A model generated the notes under the pieces. That model was not told the DNA's origin. It saw only the letters and a list, made by a program, of their open reading frames with translations, and did no database searches. The position numbers and the translations under genes are program-made. From assembly GCA_014238335.1 (NCBI GenBank), contig JABABI010000029.1, positions 1-64,000 of the forward strand: 64,000 nucleotides of DNA. Direction: 5' to 3'. Every line of letters starts with the position of its first letter. Position 1 is the first letter of the stretch. This stretch comes from Fuerstiella sp. (GTDB taxonomy: Bacteria; Planctomycetota; Planctomycetia; Planctomycetales; Planctomycetaceae). Below, piece by piece: positions 48,301-57,118 of the stretch.

Positions 48301-48342
48301 TCGGGAGAACATTCCGGGGGAAGTTTGACTTTCAGATGCCAC
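45313..48342 (-). CDS. RND/MMPL-family transporter
   Basis: A 1009-residue inner-membrane protein with the duplicated layout of the RND superfamily: a first membrane helix (residues of about 28-48), a large exported loop, a block of five or six helices with IMIGLGVDFGIHFVTRYLFL, then a second helix, loop and helix block with LGIGVDDGIHMVHDYRRQL. The paired GxGVDxxIH motifs mark the proton-relay helices. The closest described types are MMPL-like lipid transporters, including HpnN, which moves hopanoids; the cargo here is not known. The C-terminus is Lys/Arg-rich. No partner adaptor protein is adjacent. Confidence 0.9.
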   Translation of the reverse strand: MASESQTSPGMFSRCVGSIVGHSARRPRLVLWLMVFLGCAAVGVTVSDLKLKSSRSHLLGPDQAWQDYNRAFGDEADLVVVVETDGPNPQLIQTVLSQLGTRLEREPELFSHVLYRVDQSALRRKGLQYLTTEQLQSAIRRVHSFDPILREEQWDLLRVERLSNQLQRSVHAANSEGRTAAATRYAERFAASLDHFLPVNASDAVVNSGSFKSPWPEIVDAEIEHSAEDSDLAYLMNDDRSVGMLHVLPVVRDSATDGSAAAIRRLREHLAELSKEYGQLAPDLQLSATGIPALEYDELQRSGRDMINAALIAFAAVGFLLAFGLRGLRHPVLVLIMLVLALVLTFGLATLAVGHLNILSICFAAIMIGLGVDFGIHFVTRYLFLRQELYEMDESLVLTGTSVGSGILTSAATTAIAFGSATLTGYPGLAELGLISASGIMVCALLTFTFLPALIALSDERVDIEDLPEPRSGKFWRVAVASYPLTAIVVAVVAIGATVRQAASYQDGQLHWHVNYDGNLMALQDNNLPSVRAERTLADSDDSLLYAVALADSKSAVDELRTQFMALPTVGRVTDLSSKIPDPPNAHQQKLIRTLAAQLTNLPTKTPTFTTSNPIPVGKSIDQLYKSLKASRNLEAQHAADTLDKFLNRLAALSSSQQAAVIEAYQNLMVSSLLKEFHQVARATSLEPVSHQDLPVVWRDRYLRADGDRELWLMKVYPKRGIWNQDALASFVKDLRTVDPSITGVPVQNFDSANKMKECYTTIAIYSVAAIALFLLFDFLRPGQKLLTIVPPMLVVGSVVYTAMQRATSLDPHMLVAIYLSMVAFIATVFDVRNLRDTLLAMVPPVGGGLILLGLMALLNVDFNPINLIVLPLVLGIGVDDGIHMVHDYRRQLADGAKEYSPSGDTVNGVLLTSLTSIVGFGSLMIAAHQGLKSVGIVLAMGIASCLAVALILLPPLLVLVARYQPASLEPVVRPKAKKPSTDDSHSSEGTEPDNSKRLSRKQRRQQAA

Positions 48343-48733
48343 TGGCCTGATTCGTCCGAGACAAAAACGCCGTGGGGCGTGACACTTAACTGCTCAAAAA
48401 TGCACTCGGGCGCACAAAGCAACCTTCGGCGCACAGAAGCGGATTATTGATTTGATCGTCACAACCGGTGCGACAGCTAAAGGCGAATTGGGCCCCAAGT
48501 CCATCAGACTGCCGTCGCAGGCCCGCTTCGTAGAGATCATCGCAGACGCGGGCCCTGGACCGGCATTTCATGCCGCATGTCCCAACGGAGATGCGATTCG
48601 GCGATCATGCCTTGACCGGCAATCATCGGTACAAGTGCGGTTTGAGACGTCATTTGTTCTAATGCTCGGACTTTTGGAAGACTTGATTGTGCCCCCCCAT
48701 ATCCGACACAGCATTTTGAGGGTTTGAGAGATC
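48343..48733. other. Divergent intergenic region before the D-amino-acid operon
   Basis: This 391-base stretch separates the RND transporter gene from the operon at 48734-57066 and should hold the operon promoter. A 91-codon open frame (48452-48727) on the plus strand has no recognisable protein features. No regulator gene or clear operator was found. Confidence 0.4.
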
Positions 48734-49801
48734 GTGGACGCAGCTGACGAAAGTGCATCGGAACTAAAACAGTATCGGCGAATTATTCTGCTTACGGACG
48801 GGTTTTCGACACCGTTCCTGGCGAAGACAGCGATCAGCTTATTGCGATACAGGCAGAACCACATCGCTGCCGTTCTGGATTCCACTGAAGCCGGGAAGAC
48901 GGCCCAGTCTTTGTTCGGAACCGGTGGCACCGTACCGGTCGTCAGATCGCTTGACGAGACTAATGCGGATGCTCTGTTCATCGGCATCGCACCGCCGGGA
49001 GGGAAACTTCCGGAACATTGGCGGGCCACCGTCATCAGCGCATTATCCCGCGGCATTGACGTGGTCTCAGGACTGCATGACTTCCTTTGCAACGACAGTG
49101 AATTTACCAGCGCCGCCGAAGAACACGGTTGTCGATTGATTGATGTCCGCAGGAACAACGAACGCCACACGGCGCAGCATGTCGAATTTCGTAAAGAATG
49201 TCTGCGAATTCTCACAGTCGGTCATGATTGCAGCGTCGGCAAGATGGTCACGTCTCTGGAGATTCAGCGTGTTCTGGCCGAACGCGGTGAGGACGCACAG
49301 TTTTTGGCAACCGGACAGACCGGAATCATGATCGCGGGCGACGGTGTTCCGATTGACTGCGTCGTCGCTGACTTTGTCAACGGATCCGCCGAATTGCTCG
49401 TCCAGAGACATGAGCAGCACGACATCCTGCTAATTGAGGGTCAGGGCAGTATTTCTCATCCAAGCTTTTCGGCTGTCACGCTGGGTTTGCTGCACGGCTG
49501 CGCTCCGGACGGTCTGATCATGTGTTACGAGGCCGGTCGAGAAATGGTCAAGGGGCTGCATGAGATTGCAATTCCGCCGCTGCAGACACTGGTCACGGCA
49601 TACGAAACCAACGCAGTGTTGAGAAATCCATGTCGTGTGATTGGTATCTCCGTGAACGGACGTAACCTTTCCGCTGAACAGGCAGCAGCAGAATGCGAAC
49701 GCGTCAGTTCAGAGCTTGGACTGCCGGCATGTGACGTCTACCGTGACGGGGCCGACGTACTGGCCGATGCCGTCCTTGCACTTCGCGGAGAGCAACGATG
49801 A
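48734..49801 (+). CDS. dgcN: DUF1611 / DgcN-type D-glutamate N-acetyltransferase
   Basis: A 355-residue cytoplasmic protein of the DUF1611 family. The N-terminal half is Rossmann-like ([26 protein letters not shown]). The C-terminal half has a P-loop-like [10 protein letters not shown] (about 162-171), then [20 protein letters not shown], a family hallmark, and [23 protein letters not shown]1611 members from marine Proteobacteria and haloarchaea were shown to N-acetylate D-glutamate as the first step of a D-Glu catabolic route; applying that here is inference, strongly supported by the next gene being the matching racemase. Start is GTG 48734. It overlaps dgcA by 4 bases. Confidence 0.82.
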   Translation: MDAADESASELKQYRRIILLTDGFSTPFLAKTAISLLRYRQNHIAAVLDSTEAGKTAQSLFGTGGTVPVVRSLDETNADALFIGIAPPGGKLPEHWRATVISALSRGIDVVSGLHDFLCNDSEFTSAAEEHGCRLIDVRRNNERHTAQHVEFRKECLRILTVGHDCSVGKMVTSLEIQRVLAERGEDAQFLATGQTGIMIAGDGVPIDCVVADFVNGSAELLVQRHEQHDILLIEGQGSISHPSFSAVTLGLLHGCAPDGLIMCYEAGREMVKGLHEIAIPPLQTLVTAYETNAVLRNPCRVIGISVNGRNLSAEQAAAECERVSSELGLPACDVYRDGADVLADAVLALRGEQR

Positions 49802-50844
49802 TGAATGTTCAGCTGCATAGATTCGCCCTGCCACTGGAACATGAGTTCAGGATTGCTCGAGCCACAACGACGGTGCAGCGTTCACTGGTTGTTGAACTTC
49901 AGCATGACGGCATCTATGGACTCGGCGAAGTGACGGAAAACGCATTCTACGGGCATTCACTGGATTCGATGGCCGAATCGATTCACAGTTGCGAGTCCTT
50001 TCTGAAGCACTACACCTTCGGAGATCCGGAAGACCTGTGGGACCACCTGCAGGCACTGCTGAAAGACGACCCCTTCGCTCTGTCAGCGATTGACCTGGCA
50101 GCGCATGATCTGTACGGGAAACTACAGTGCCAAAGCACTTACGACCTGCTGGAACTACAGTGGCTGGATGTTCCGCCGAGCAGTTACACGATCGGAATCG
50201 CCCCCATAAACGAGATGGTCGCAAAACTGCAAGAGAAACCCGCCTGGGACATCTACAAAATCAAGCTTGGAACCTCACTGGACGTTGATATCGTCCGGCA
50301 GCTGCGTGAATACACATCTGCCGTGTTCCGCGTCGACGCCAACTGCGGCTGGACGGCCGATGAGACAATCGCAAACTCTGTTCAGTTGAAGCCACTGGGT
50401 GTCGAGTTCATCGAACAGCCTCTACCGGCTGCGGCAGCTGACAAAGATCATCGTCGTGTGTTTCACGAGTCAGCGCTTCCCGTGATCGCGGACGAAAGCT
50501 GCCTTGTCGAAACTGACGTCGAAAAATGTATCGGGCGTTTTCACGGAGTAAATATCAAACTGTGCAAGTGTGGCGGACTCACGCCGGCCGTGCGCATGCT
50601 GATGCAGGCGCGTTCGAGTGGCATGAAAACCATGGTCGGCTGCATGGTGGAAAGCACGGTGGGGATCTCAGCGGCCGCACAGCTGCTGCCTTTGCTTGAC
50701 TACGCCGATCTTGACGGTGCTGTGCTGCTGGCGGAGGACCCTGCCGATGGCGTTGCCGTCATCAACGGTCGTGTCGAACTCAGTGACCGGTACGGAAATG
50801 GTGCAGAGCTTGTTCCGGAGCGAGCCAATAAATTGACAGTCTGA
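49798..50844 (+). CDS. dgcA: DgcA-type N-acetyl-D-glutamate racemase / dipeptide epimerase
   Basis: A 348-residue enolase-superfamily enzyme of the Ala-Glu epimerase group. K-x-K is in YKIKLGTS (about 151-158), metal ligands are in [15 protein letters not shown] and IADES, the second catalytic lysine in NIKLCKCGG, and the C-terminus has GCMVESTVG and the substrate-side DLDG. Such enzymes either epimerise L-Ala-D-Glu from murein tripeptides or, as DgcA, racemise N-acetyl-Glu. Next to a DgcN homologue the second role is favoured, but the dipeptide reaction would also make sense here. Start is ATG 49798 or the immediately following ATG. The next gene starts one base after the stop. Confidence 0.85.
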   Translation: MMNVQLHRFALPLEHEFRIARATTTVQRSLVVELQHDGIYGLGEVTENAFYGHSLDSMAESIHSCESFLKHYTFGDPEDLWDHLQALLKDDPFALSAIDLAAHDLYGKLQCQSTYDLLELQWLDVPPSSYTIGIAPINEMVAKLQEKPAWDIYKIKLGTSLDVDIVRQLREYTSAVFRVDANCGWTADETIANSVQLKPLGVEFIEQPLPAAAADKDHRRVFHESALPVIADESCLVETDVEKCIGRFHGVNIKLCKCGGLTPAVRMLMQARSSGMKTMVGCMVESTVGISAAAQLLPLLDYADLDGAVLLAEDPADGVAVINGRVELSDRYGNGAELVPERANKLTV

Positions 50845-50845
50845 A

Positions 50846-53626
50846 ATGCCCGAATCGGCATGCGAGAACCCCATGCAAAAACCTGTACCGGTAAGTTCGT
50901 ACGCTGTGTGGCTCTTCTGGAGCTGTCTACTTCCCTGTGTGTGTGGCGGTGAGTTTCCTGGACGCAGCTGGGAACGATTGAAGTCACCGTCCGCCGCCGG
51001 TTGGTCTGTGGAGGGATTGGCAAAGGCCCGGGAGTTTTCAGATTCGCTTGACACGACAGCCGTCATGATCGTGGAAGGCGGAAGTGTCCTTGAGCAGTGG
51101 GGTTCCGTTGCGCTGCCACTGAAATGCCATTCGATCAGAAAGAGCCTGCTGAGTGCCCTGTACGGCTCACACGTCGGCAGTGATCGTATCGACCTGAACC
51201 TGTCGATGCAGCAACTCGGTATCAATGACAACGAGCCATCACTGACCGATTCCGAACGTCAGGCAACGGTCCGTAATCTGCTGACAGCACGTTCCGGTAT
51301 TTATCATCCGGCGTTGTACGAAACGACGGCCATGGCAGCGGCTCGACCGCCACGAGGATCCCACGCTCCCAACACGTTCTGGTATTACAACAACTGGGAT
51401 TTCAACGCGTCGTGTTCCATCTTCGAAAACCTGACCGGGCGCAGTATCTTCGAAGAATTCGATGACCACATCGCCGGGCCGATTGGACTGCAGGACTTTC
51501 ATCGCGATCGAGATACGCAGTATGTCACGGGCGACGATTCCGTGCACGCCGCCTATCCATTTAAGCTCAGTACTCGCGATCTCGCCAGAATCGGTCTGCT
51601 GTTCCTGCGAAAGGGAAAATGGGACGATCGACAACTGATTCCCGAGAACTGGGTGCGCGAAAGCACAACGTCATATTCTGACGCGGGGGCGTCGGGCGGT
51701 TACGGCTACATGTGGTGGGTCTCTGTCGATGGCAGACATTTTCCGGGTGTTTCACTTCCGCACGGCACATATTCAGCACGCGGCTACCGTGGACAGTATC
51801 TGTTGGTGATTCCCGAGTGGGATCTGCTGATCTGTCATCGCGTGAACTCATTCCAGCAGGGTACGTCAGTCTCGAAGACCGATTTCGGAAACCTGCTTTC
51901 GCTGATCATTGCTGCTCGACCGGCTGCAGCTGCAGGAAACGCACTTCCAAATCCGCGTCATGCGGCTGCAAGGAAGCCGCCCGTCAGCAGCGAGAACCCC
52001 AGGTTCGATCTGGTAATTCGTAACGCGGAAGTAATCGACGGAACAGGTCGCCCCCGCTACAAGGCTGACGTAGGGGTGCTGGACGGTGTCATCACTGAAA
52101 TCAGCATGCTGGCGCGTGCGGCGGCTGAGGACGTTATCGATGCCACAGGCCGGATACTCGCGCCAGGCTTTATCGATCTGCATAGCCACGCCGAAAAAGG
52201 TCTCGTCGACAACGACCCGAGCCGGCGCAGCGCGCCCAATCTGATTACTCAGGGCATCACGACCGTCGTTGTAAATCAGGACGGAGCAGGCCCGCTGGAC
52301 CTCGCTGCGCAACGGCAGACAATGAAACGGCTTGGCGTCGGAATGAACGTTGTTCCCGTTGTTGGACACGGGACAATTCGCAGGGAAGTCATGGGACCGG
52401 ATCACCAGCGACCGGCCAGCATTGATGAACTGAAACGCATGAAGCAGCATCTGCAAACGTCCCTGCAGCAGGGTGCATTCGGTATGTCGGCCGGCCTGGA
52501 ATACGTTCCCGGTCGCTGGAGCACTCCCCGCGAAATGGAAGCACTGGCAACGACGATCGCTGCAGTAGACGGCGTATACATTGTGCACGAACGAAGTTCC
52601 GGCAGTCGTCCGATGTGGTTTCTGCCCAGTCGTGACTCAGCGGATCAGCCTTCGATGCTGGACAATCTTCAGGAACTGATCCAAATAGCGGCCGCAACCA
52701 AAGTGACTACGGTCGCCACACATATCAAAGCCAGGGGAACCGATTTCTGGGGCTCCAGCCAAAAAATGAACGAAATGATTGGACACGCGCGGAGTGAAGG
52801 ATTGCCGTTTTTCGCCGATCAATACCCGTACAATACCAGCGGCTCCGATGGACGAATCGTTCTCATCCCGGCCTGGGCATCGTCAAAACAGTCCAAAGAA
52901 AATTCTGAAGCAGATAACGCACTGAGCCACGCCGACAGGCTTGAGAAGATTCTCGCCGACGAATCTCTGTCCGCCAACGTACGTCGCGACATCGAATACG
53001 AGATTACTCGCCGCGGGGGTGCTGACCGGATCCTGGTTCTGGAACATCCGGACACCGATCTTATCGGAAAGACGCTGGCTGAATTCGCCAGACAAACAGA
53101 ATCGACGATCGTCGATTCCGCCATTTCACTGCAGTTGAACGGAGATCGAGATCGACGCGGCGGAGCTCGACTAAGAGCGTTTTCAATGTCTGAAGAAGAT
53201 GTGGAATCGTTCGCTGCCACACCATGGACCGCGACGTCCAGCGACGCGGGAATTACACTGCCTGGCGATGGCCCCGTGCATCCTCGCTTCTATGGAGCAT
53301 TTCCCCGAAAAATTCGACATTACGCGATCGACCGTGGCTTGATGAGCATTGAGGAGGCCGTGCGAGTTTCCACCTCATTGCCGGCCAGCATACTGAACCT
53401 GCCCAACCGAGGTGTCATTCGAAAAGGTGCTCGCGCGGATCTGGTCGTCTTTGATCCAGCGCGAATTCGGGACAGGGCAGATGCGTTTCACCCGCATCAA
53501 TACTCCGAGGGGATCGAATACGTCCTTGTGAACGGAAAGCTGGCAGTCGATCGTGAGCAGTGGACTGGTAATCTGTCCGGTCGCGTGTTATCCCGAACTC
53601 ACTCGGCCACAACAATCGCCCCATAA
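50846..53626 (+). CDS. Fusion: serine hydrolase (beta-lactamase fold) + N-acyl-D-amino-acid deacylase
   Basis: A 926-residue two-domain protein. Residues of about 15-35 are a signal peptide or anchor ([15 protein letters not shown]), so it acts outside the cytoplasm. Domain 1 (about 50-365) is a class-C beta-lactamase-like serine hydrolase with S-x-x-K in HSIRKS (S96, K99) and a YYNNWDFN Tyr motif, followed by [16 protein letters not shown]. Domain 2 (about 384-915) is a D-aminoacylase-type amidohydrolase: [13 protein letters not shown], the metal motif DLHSHAEKG (His446, His448), HIKARG, SSDAGI, and the C-terminal [14 protein letters not shown]. Fusing a D-peptide-cleaving or DD-peptidase-like enzyme to a deacylase suggests sequential hydrolysis of D-amino-acid-containing peptides (inference). 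Either ATG 50846 or ATG 50873 may be the start. Confidence 0.88.
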   Translation: MPESACENPMQKPVPVSSYAVWLFWSCLLPCVCGGEFPGRSWERLKSPSAAGWSVEGLAKAREFSDSLDTTAVMIVEGGSVLEQWGSVALPLKCHSIRKSLLSALYGSHVGSDRIDLNLSMQQLGINDNEPSLTDSERQATVRNLLTARSGIYHPALYETTAMAAARPPRGSHAPNTFWYYNNWDFNASCSIFENLTGRSIFEEFDDHIAGPIGLQDFHRDRDTQYVTGDDSVHAAYPFKLSTRDLARIGLLFLRKGKWDDRQLIPENWVRESTTSYSDAGASGGYGYMWWVSVDGRHFPGVSLPHGTYSARGYRGQYLLVIPEWDLLICHRVNSFQQGTSVSKTDFGNLLSLIIAARPAAAAGNALPNPRHAAARKPPVSSENPRFDLVIRNAEVIDGTGRPRYKADVGVLDGVITEISMLARAAAEDVIDATGRILAPGFIDLHSHAEKGLVDNDPSRRSAPNLITQGITTVVVNQDGAGPLDLAAQRQTMKRLGVGMNVVPVVGHGTIRREVMGPDHQRPASIDELKRMKQHLQTSLQQGAFGMSAGLEYVPGRWSTPREMEALATTIAAVDGVYIVHERSSGSRPMWFLPSRDSADQPSMLDNLQELIQIAAATKVTTVATHIKARGTDFWGSSQKMNEMIGHARSEGLPFFADQYPYNTSGSDGRIVLIPAWASSKQSKENSEADNALSHADRLEKILADESLSANVRRDIEYEITRRGGADRILVLEHPDTDLIGKTLAEFARQTESTIVDSAISLQLNGDRDRRGGARLRAFSMSEEDVESFAATPWTATSSDAGITLPGDGPVHPRFYGAFPRKIRHYAIDRGLMSIEEAVRVSTSLPASILNLPNRGVIRKGARADLVVFDPARIRDRADAFHPHQYSEGIEYVLVNGKLAVDREQWTGNLSGRVLSRTHSATTIAP

Positions 53627-53655
53627 TCGCCTTCGCTGAACGCTGAGACCGTCCA

Positions 53656-56600
53656 ATGAACTTGAAACGCATCTGCATCCTGGCCGTAACAGCAACGGCA
53701 TTCGTTCCATCTGTCGGCGCTGACGAACTGGAGCCGCAGACTCTCGGACAGATCGACCAGATGATCTCGAAGCTTGTTGCAGATCGCGGCATACCAGGAA
53801 TTTCGGTTGCTGTGGCCACGGACAACCAGCTTTCCTACACCAGGGGATTTGGCCTGGCTGACGTCGAAAACTCGGTTGCTGCCACCGCAGACACGCGCTA
53901 CCGCACCGCATCCATCGCCAAGTCGATGACGGCGGTAGTCGTGCTCTCACTTGCCGAACGAGGTGTCATCGACCTGGATGCGGAAGTTCAGCAGTACAGA
54001 CCTGAATATCCCAGAAAACGCTGGCCCGTTACGTCACGTCAGTTGCTAGGCCATCGCGCCGGCGTGCGGCACTATAAGAGCGGGGCAGAAGCCCGTTCGA
54101 CTCAGTATTTCAATAGCCTCTCCGCAGCGCTGCCGACCTTTCGTGACGATCCACTTCTGCACGAACCGGGCACAGAGTTTCTTTACACGACCTTCGGTTT
54201 CAATCTGCTTGGCAATGTGTTGGAAGGAGCAACAAACGAATCCTTTGTTGAGTTGTTGCGCCAGCATGTGCTGCGACCGGCAAAGATGTCGCAGACAGTT
54301 GTTGATGACCAGTACGCGATCATTCCGCACAGAACACGTGGCTATATCCGGCCGACAAAAGAACAGCAAACGGCGTTGTTCGGTAATGACGCTTCAACTC
54401 CAGACAAGCTTTTCAATGCCCCATTGCACGACACCAGTATGAAGATTCCGGGCGGTGGTCTGTTGTCCACAGCGTCCGACCTGGTGCGATTTGCGATCGC
54501 GGCAAACACGGGAAAGCTGCTGAACAGTGAATCGTTGCAGCAAATGTGGACCAGCCAGAAGACTCGGGATGGGAAGGAAACAAACTACGGTCTCGGCTGG
54601 CGAGTTGACTCGCATCTGGGTCAAAAACGGGTCTCACACACGGGCGGTCAGTCGGGGACGTCGACGGTACTGCTTCTGGTACCTGAGACTGGCACGTCCG
54701 TCGCGGTCATGTGCAACCTGCAGCATGTCAGGCTGTCGCGGCTTGCTGAGTCGATCGCCGACGTTGTGTCACCGCGTCCGCAACCTGCAGCAGTAACGGA
54801 CTACGCACGCGCCGTGAAGAGACTGCAGGCCGCCATTCGTCACGAAGTCGAACAGAAACAGCTGCCTGCATTTTCTATTTCACTGGTCGACAGCGAACGT
54901 GTCGTCTGGAGCGACGGATTCGGCTTTCAGGACGCGCAGAAAAAGATTCCTGCCACGGCGGACACCGTTTATCGAGTGGGTTCAGTTTCAAAACTGTTCA
55001 CTGACATTGCCGTGATGCAGCTGGTGGAAAGCGGTCAGCTGGACCTCGATGCTACTGTCAACACGTACCTGCCGGAATTTAGGCCGAACAATTCGTTCGA
55101 CATACCGATTACTCTGCGTCAACTGATGACTCACCGATCCGGTCTTGTGAGGGAGTCACCGGTGGGCAACTACTTCGACCCCACCGAACCGACTCTGGCG
55201 GACACAGTCGCCAGCCTGAACCACACAAAACTGGTCTATAAGCCGGACACCAGAACCAAGTATTCCAATGCCGCAATCGCCGTTGTGGGCGCCGTGCTGG
55301 AAACACAACTGGACAAGTCTCATGCAGCTCGGGTGCGGCAGTCCATCCTGGACCCATTAAGCATGAGCAGCAGTGGGTTTGTAGTCACTCCGACCGTGCG
55401 ACAAAAGCTGGCAACAGGTTGGATGCGCACGTACGACGGTCGACGGTTTGAAGCCCCCGGTTTTCTTTTGGGTACCGGCCCTGCCGGGAACCTGTACTCA
55501 AGCGTGACGGATTTGTCAAAGTTCCTGGTCTGCATGTTCCAGGAAGGGCAGTCGCCCACCGGAACAATTCTGCAGCCGGACACATACCGGTCGATGACAT
55601 CACCGATTCTGGACTCTGACGGACAGCCTCAGGGGTTCGGGCTGGGGTTTCACATTCAAAGCCTGGACGGCTTCCAAAAAATCGGGCATGGGGGGGCTGT
55701 CTACGGTTTCTCTACTCAGCTGGAAGCACTGCCCGAACGAAAAATCGGCGTGGCCGCCGTGTCGTCGCTGGATGGCAGTAACGGCGTAGTACGCCGACTT
55801 ACAGATTATGCTCTAAGACTCATACTCGCTGCGCAGGACGACAAACCGCTTCCGTCGTATCGTACAACGGGGCCTGTTCCCTCCGGACGAATTCAGGAAC
55901 TGATTGGTACTTACCGCGAAATCAATGGAACACAACTGACACGAATCAGCGAATTCAACGGTCGCGTTTCCATGCAGCGAGGCACCTTTCAATACGATCT
56001 GCGCACTGCAGCAGATGACGGGAGTCTGCTGACCGACGACGCGGCCGGCACTCGTACCAGCGTGCAACTGCAGGATGCCGGCACGTTGCGGGTTGGCGAA
56101 GACACATTCCAGCGAATCGCGAACAAACCGCCTGCCGAGATACCAGACCGATGGAAAGGACTCATCGGAGAATACGGCTGGGACCATAACACGCTGTACA
56201 TTCTGGAAGACGCTGGCCAGTTGTACGCGCTGATCGAGTGGTTCTACTACTATCCGCTGAAGGAGATCAGTGACGATGTGTTCACCTTCCCGGATTACGG
56301 TCTGTACCACGGCGAAGGGCTGAAGTTCACTCGAAATGCAGAAGGTGCTGCCGTTAACGTCGTTGCCGCGGAAGTCGACTTTCAGCGCCGTGAAGTGGGC
56401 ACGAAAGACGGTGAAACCTTTCGGATTATTCCCGTAGAGCCGATTGACAATCTTCGCGAGGCGGCTCTGGCGGCAAGTCCACCGCCGGAACCAGGTGAGT
56501 ATCGCGATCCTGATCTGGTGGAACTGACGTCGCTGGATCCCACAATCAAGCTGGATATCCGGTACGCCTCAACCAACAACTTCACGGGGGCCCTGTTCTA

Positions 56601-57066
56601 CAAACAGCCTCGAGCGTTCATGCAGCGACCTGCCGCCGAAGCCGTCGTGCGTGCGCATCAGCGGCTGAAGGAACGGGGGCTCGGCCTGTTGATTCACGAC
56701 GCCTATCGGCCGTGGCACGTCACAAAGATGTTTTGGGACGCAACGCCGGAGGATCTGAAGGATTTCGTCGCCAACCCGGCCCGCGGGTCTCGGCACAATC
56801 GTGGCTGCGCCGTTGACCTGACGCTGTATGATCTCAGCACGGGTGCACCGATTCAGATGGTCGCCGGCTACGACGAATTTTCACCGCGATCCTTCCCTCT
56901 GTATCCCGGTGGGACGTCCCGTCAGCACTGGTATCGCCAACTGCTGCGGCGGACCATGGAAGCTGAGAACTTTTCGGTTTACGAATTCGAATGGTGGCAC
57001 TTCGATTTCACAGACTGGAAGAAGTACCGCATCGGCAATATCACCTTCGAACAGATTCGGAAATGA
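53656..57066 (+). CDS. Fusion: two serine hydrolases + VanX-type D-Ala-D-Ala dipeptidase
   Basis: A 1136-residue exported protein (signal peptide MNLKRICILAVTATAFVPSVGA). Domain 1 (about 28-370): beta-lactamase-fold serine hydrolase with S86-I-A-K89 and the third motif HTGGQSGTS. Domain 2 (about 385-720): a second one with SVSK near 444, YSNAA near 534 and IGHGGAVYG. A linker domain of about 200 residues follows, resembling the beta-barrel tail of such hydrolases. Domain 3 (about 950-1136): VanX/DdpX zinc dipeptidase with the metal motif SRHNRGCAVD near 1045 and catalytic EWWHF near 1112. All three active sites look complete. VanX-type enzymes split D-Ala-D-Ala. Last gene of the four-gene D-amino-acid operon, 29 bases after the previous stop. 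Confidence 0.9.
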   Translation: MNLKRICILAVTATAFVPSVGADELEPQTLGQIDQMISKLVADRGIPGISVAVATDNQLSYTRGFGLADVENSVAATADTRYRTASIAKSMTAVVVLSLAERGVIDLDAEVQQYRPEYPRKRWPVTSRQLLGHRAGVRHYKSGAEARSTQYFNSLSAALPTFRDDPLLHEPGTEFLYTTFGFNLLGNVLEGATNESFVELLRQHVLRPAKMSQTVVDDQYAIIPHRTRGYIRPTKEQQTALFGNDASTPDKLFNAPLHDTSMKIPGGGLLSTASDLVRFAIAANTGKLLNSESLQQMWTSQKTRDGKETNYGLGWRVDSHLGQKRVSHTGGQSGTSTVLLLVPETGTSVAVMCNLQHVRLSRLAESIADVVSPRPQPAAVTDYARAVKRLQAAIRHEVEQKQLPAFSISLVDSERVVWSDGFGFQDAQKKIPATADTVYRVGSVSKLFTDIAVMQLVESGQLDLDATVNTYLPEFRPNNSFDIPITLRQLMTHRSGLVRESPVGNYFDPTEPTLADTVASLNHTKLVYKPDTRTKYSNAAIAVVGAVLETQLDKSHAARVRQSILDPLSMSSSGFVVTPTVRQKLATGWMRTYDGRRFEAPGFLLGTGPAGNLYSSVTDLSKFLVCMFQEGQSPTGTILQPDTYRSMTSPILDSDGQPQGFGLGFHIQSLDGFQKIGHGGAVYGFSTQLEALPERKIGVAAVSSLDGSNGVVRRLTDYALRLILAAQDDKPLPSYRTTGPVPSGRIQELIGTYREINGTQLTRISEFNGRVSMQRGTFQYDLRTAADDGSLLTDDAAGTRTSVQLQDAGTLRVGEDTFQRIANKPPAEIPDRWKGLIGEYGWDHNTLYILEDAGQLYALIEWFYYYPLKEISDDVFTFPDYGLYHGEGLKFTRNAEGAAVNVVAAEVDFQRREVGTKDGETFRIIPVEPIDNLREAALAASPPPEPGEYRDPDLVELTSLDPTIKLDIRYASTNNFTGALFYKQPRAFMQRPAAEAVVRAHQRLKERGLGLLIHDAYRPWHVTKMFWDATPEDLKDFVANPARGSRHNRGCAVDLTLYDLSTGAPIQMVAGYDEFSPRSFPLYPGGTSRQHWYRQLLRRTMEAENFSVYEFEWWHFDFTDWKKYRIGNITFEQIRK

Positions 57067-57118
57067 TGTTTCCGGAAACTGGACGGCAGGAGTCCTGAAC
57101 AGCAACAGAACATCGATT

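Noticed and set aside
48452..48727. 91-codon plus-strand frame before dgcN
   Set aside because: No start signal, no recognisable domain, and the composition is not convincing; treated as intergenic.
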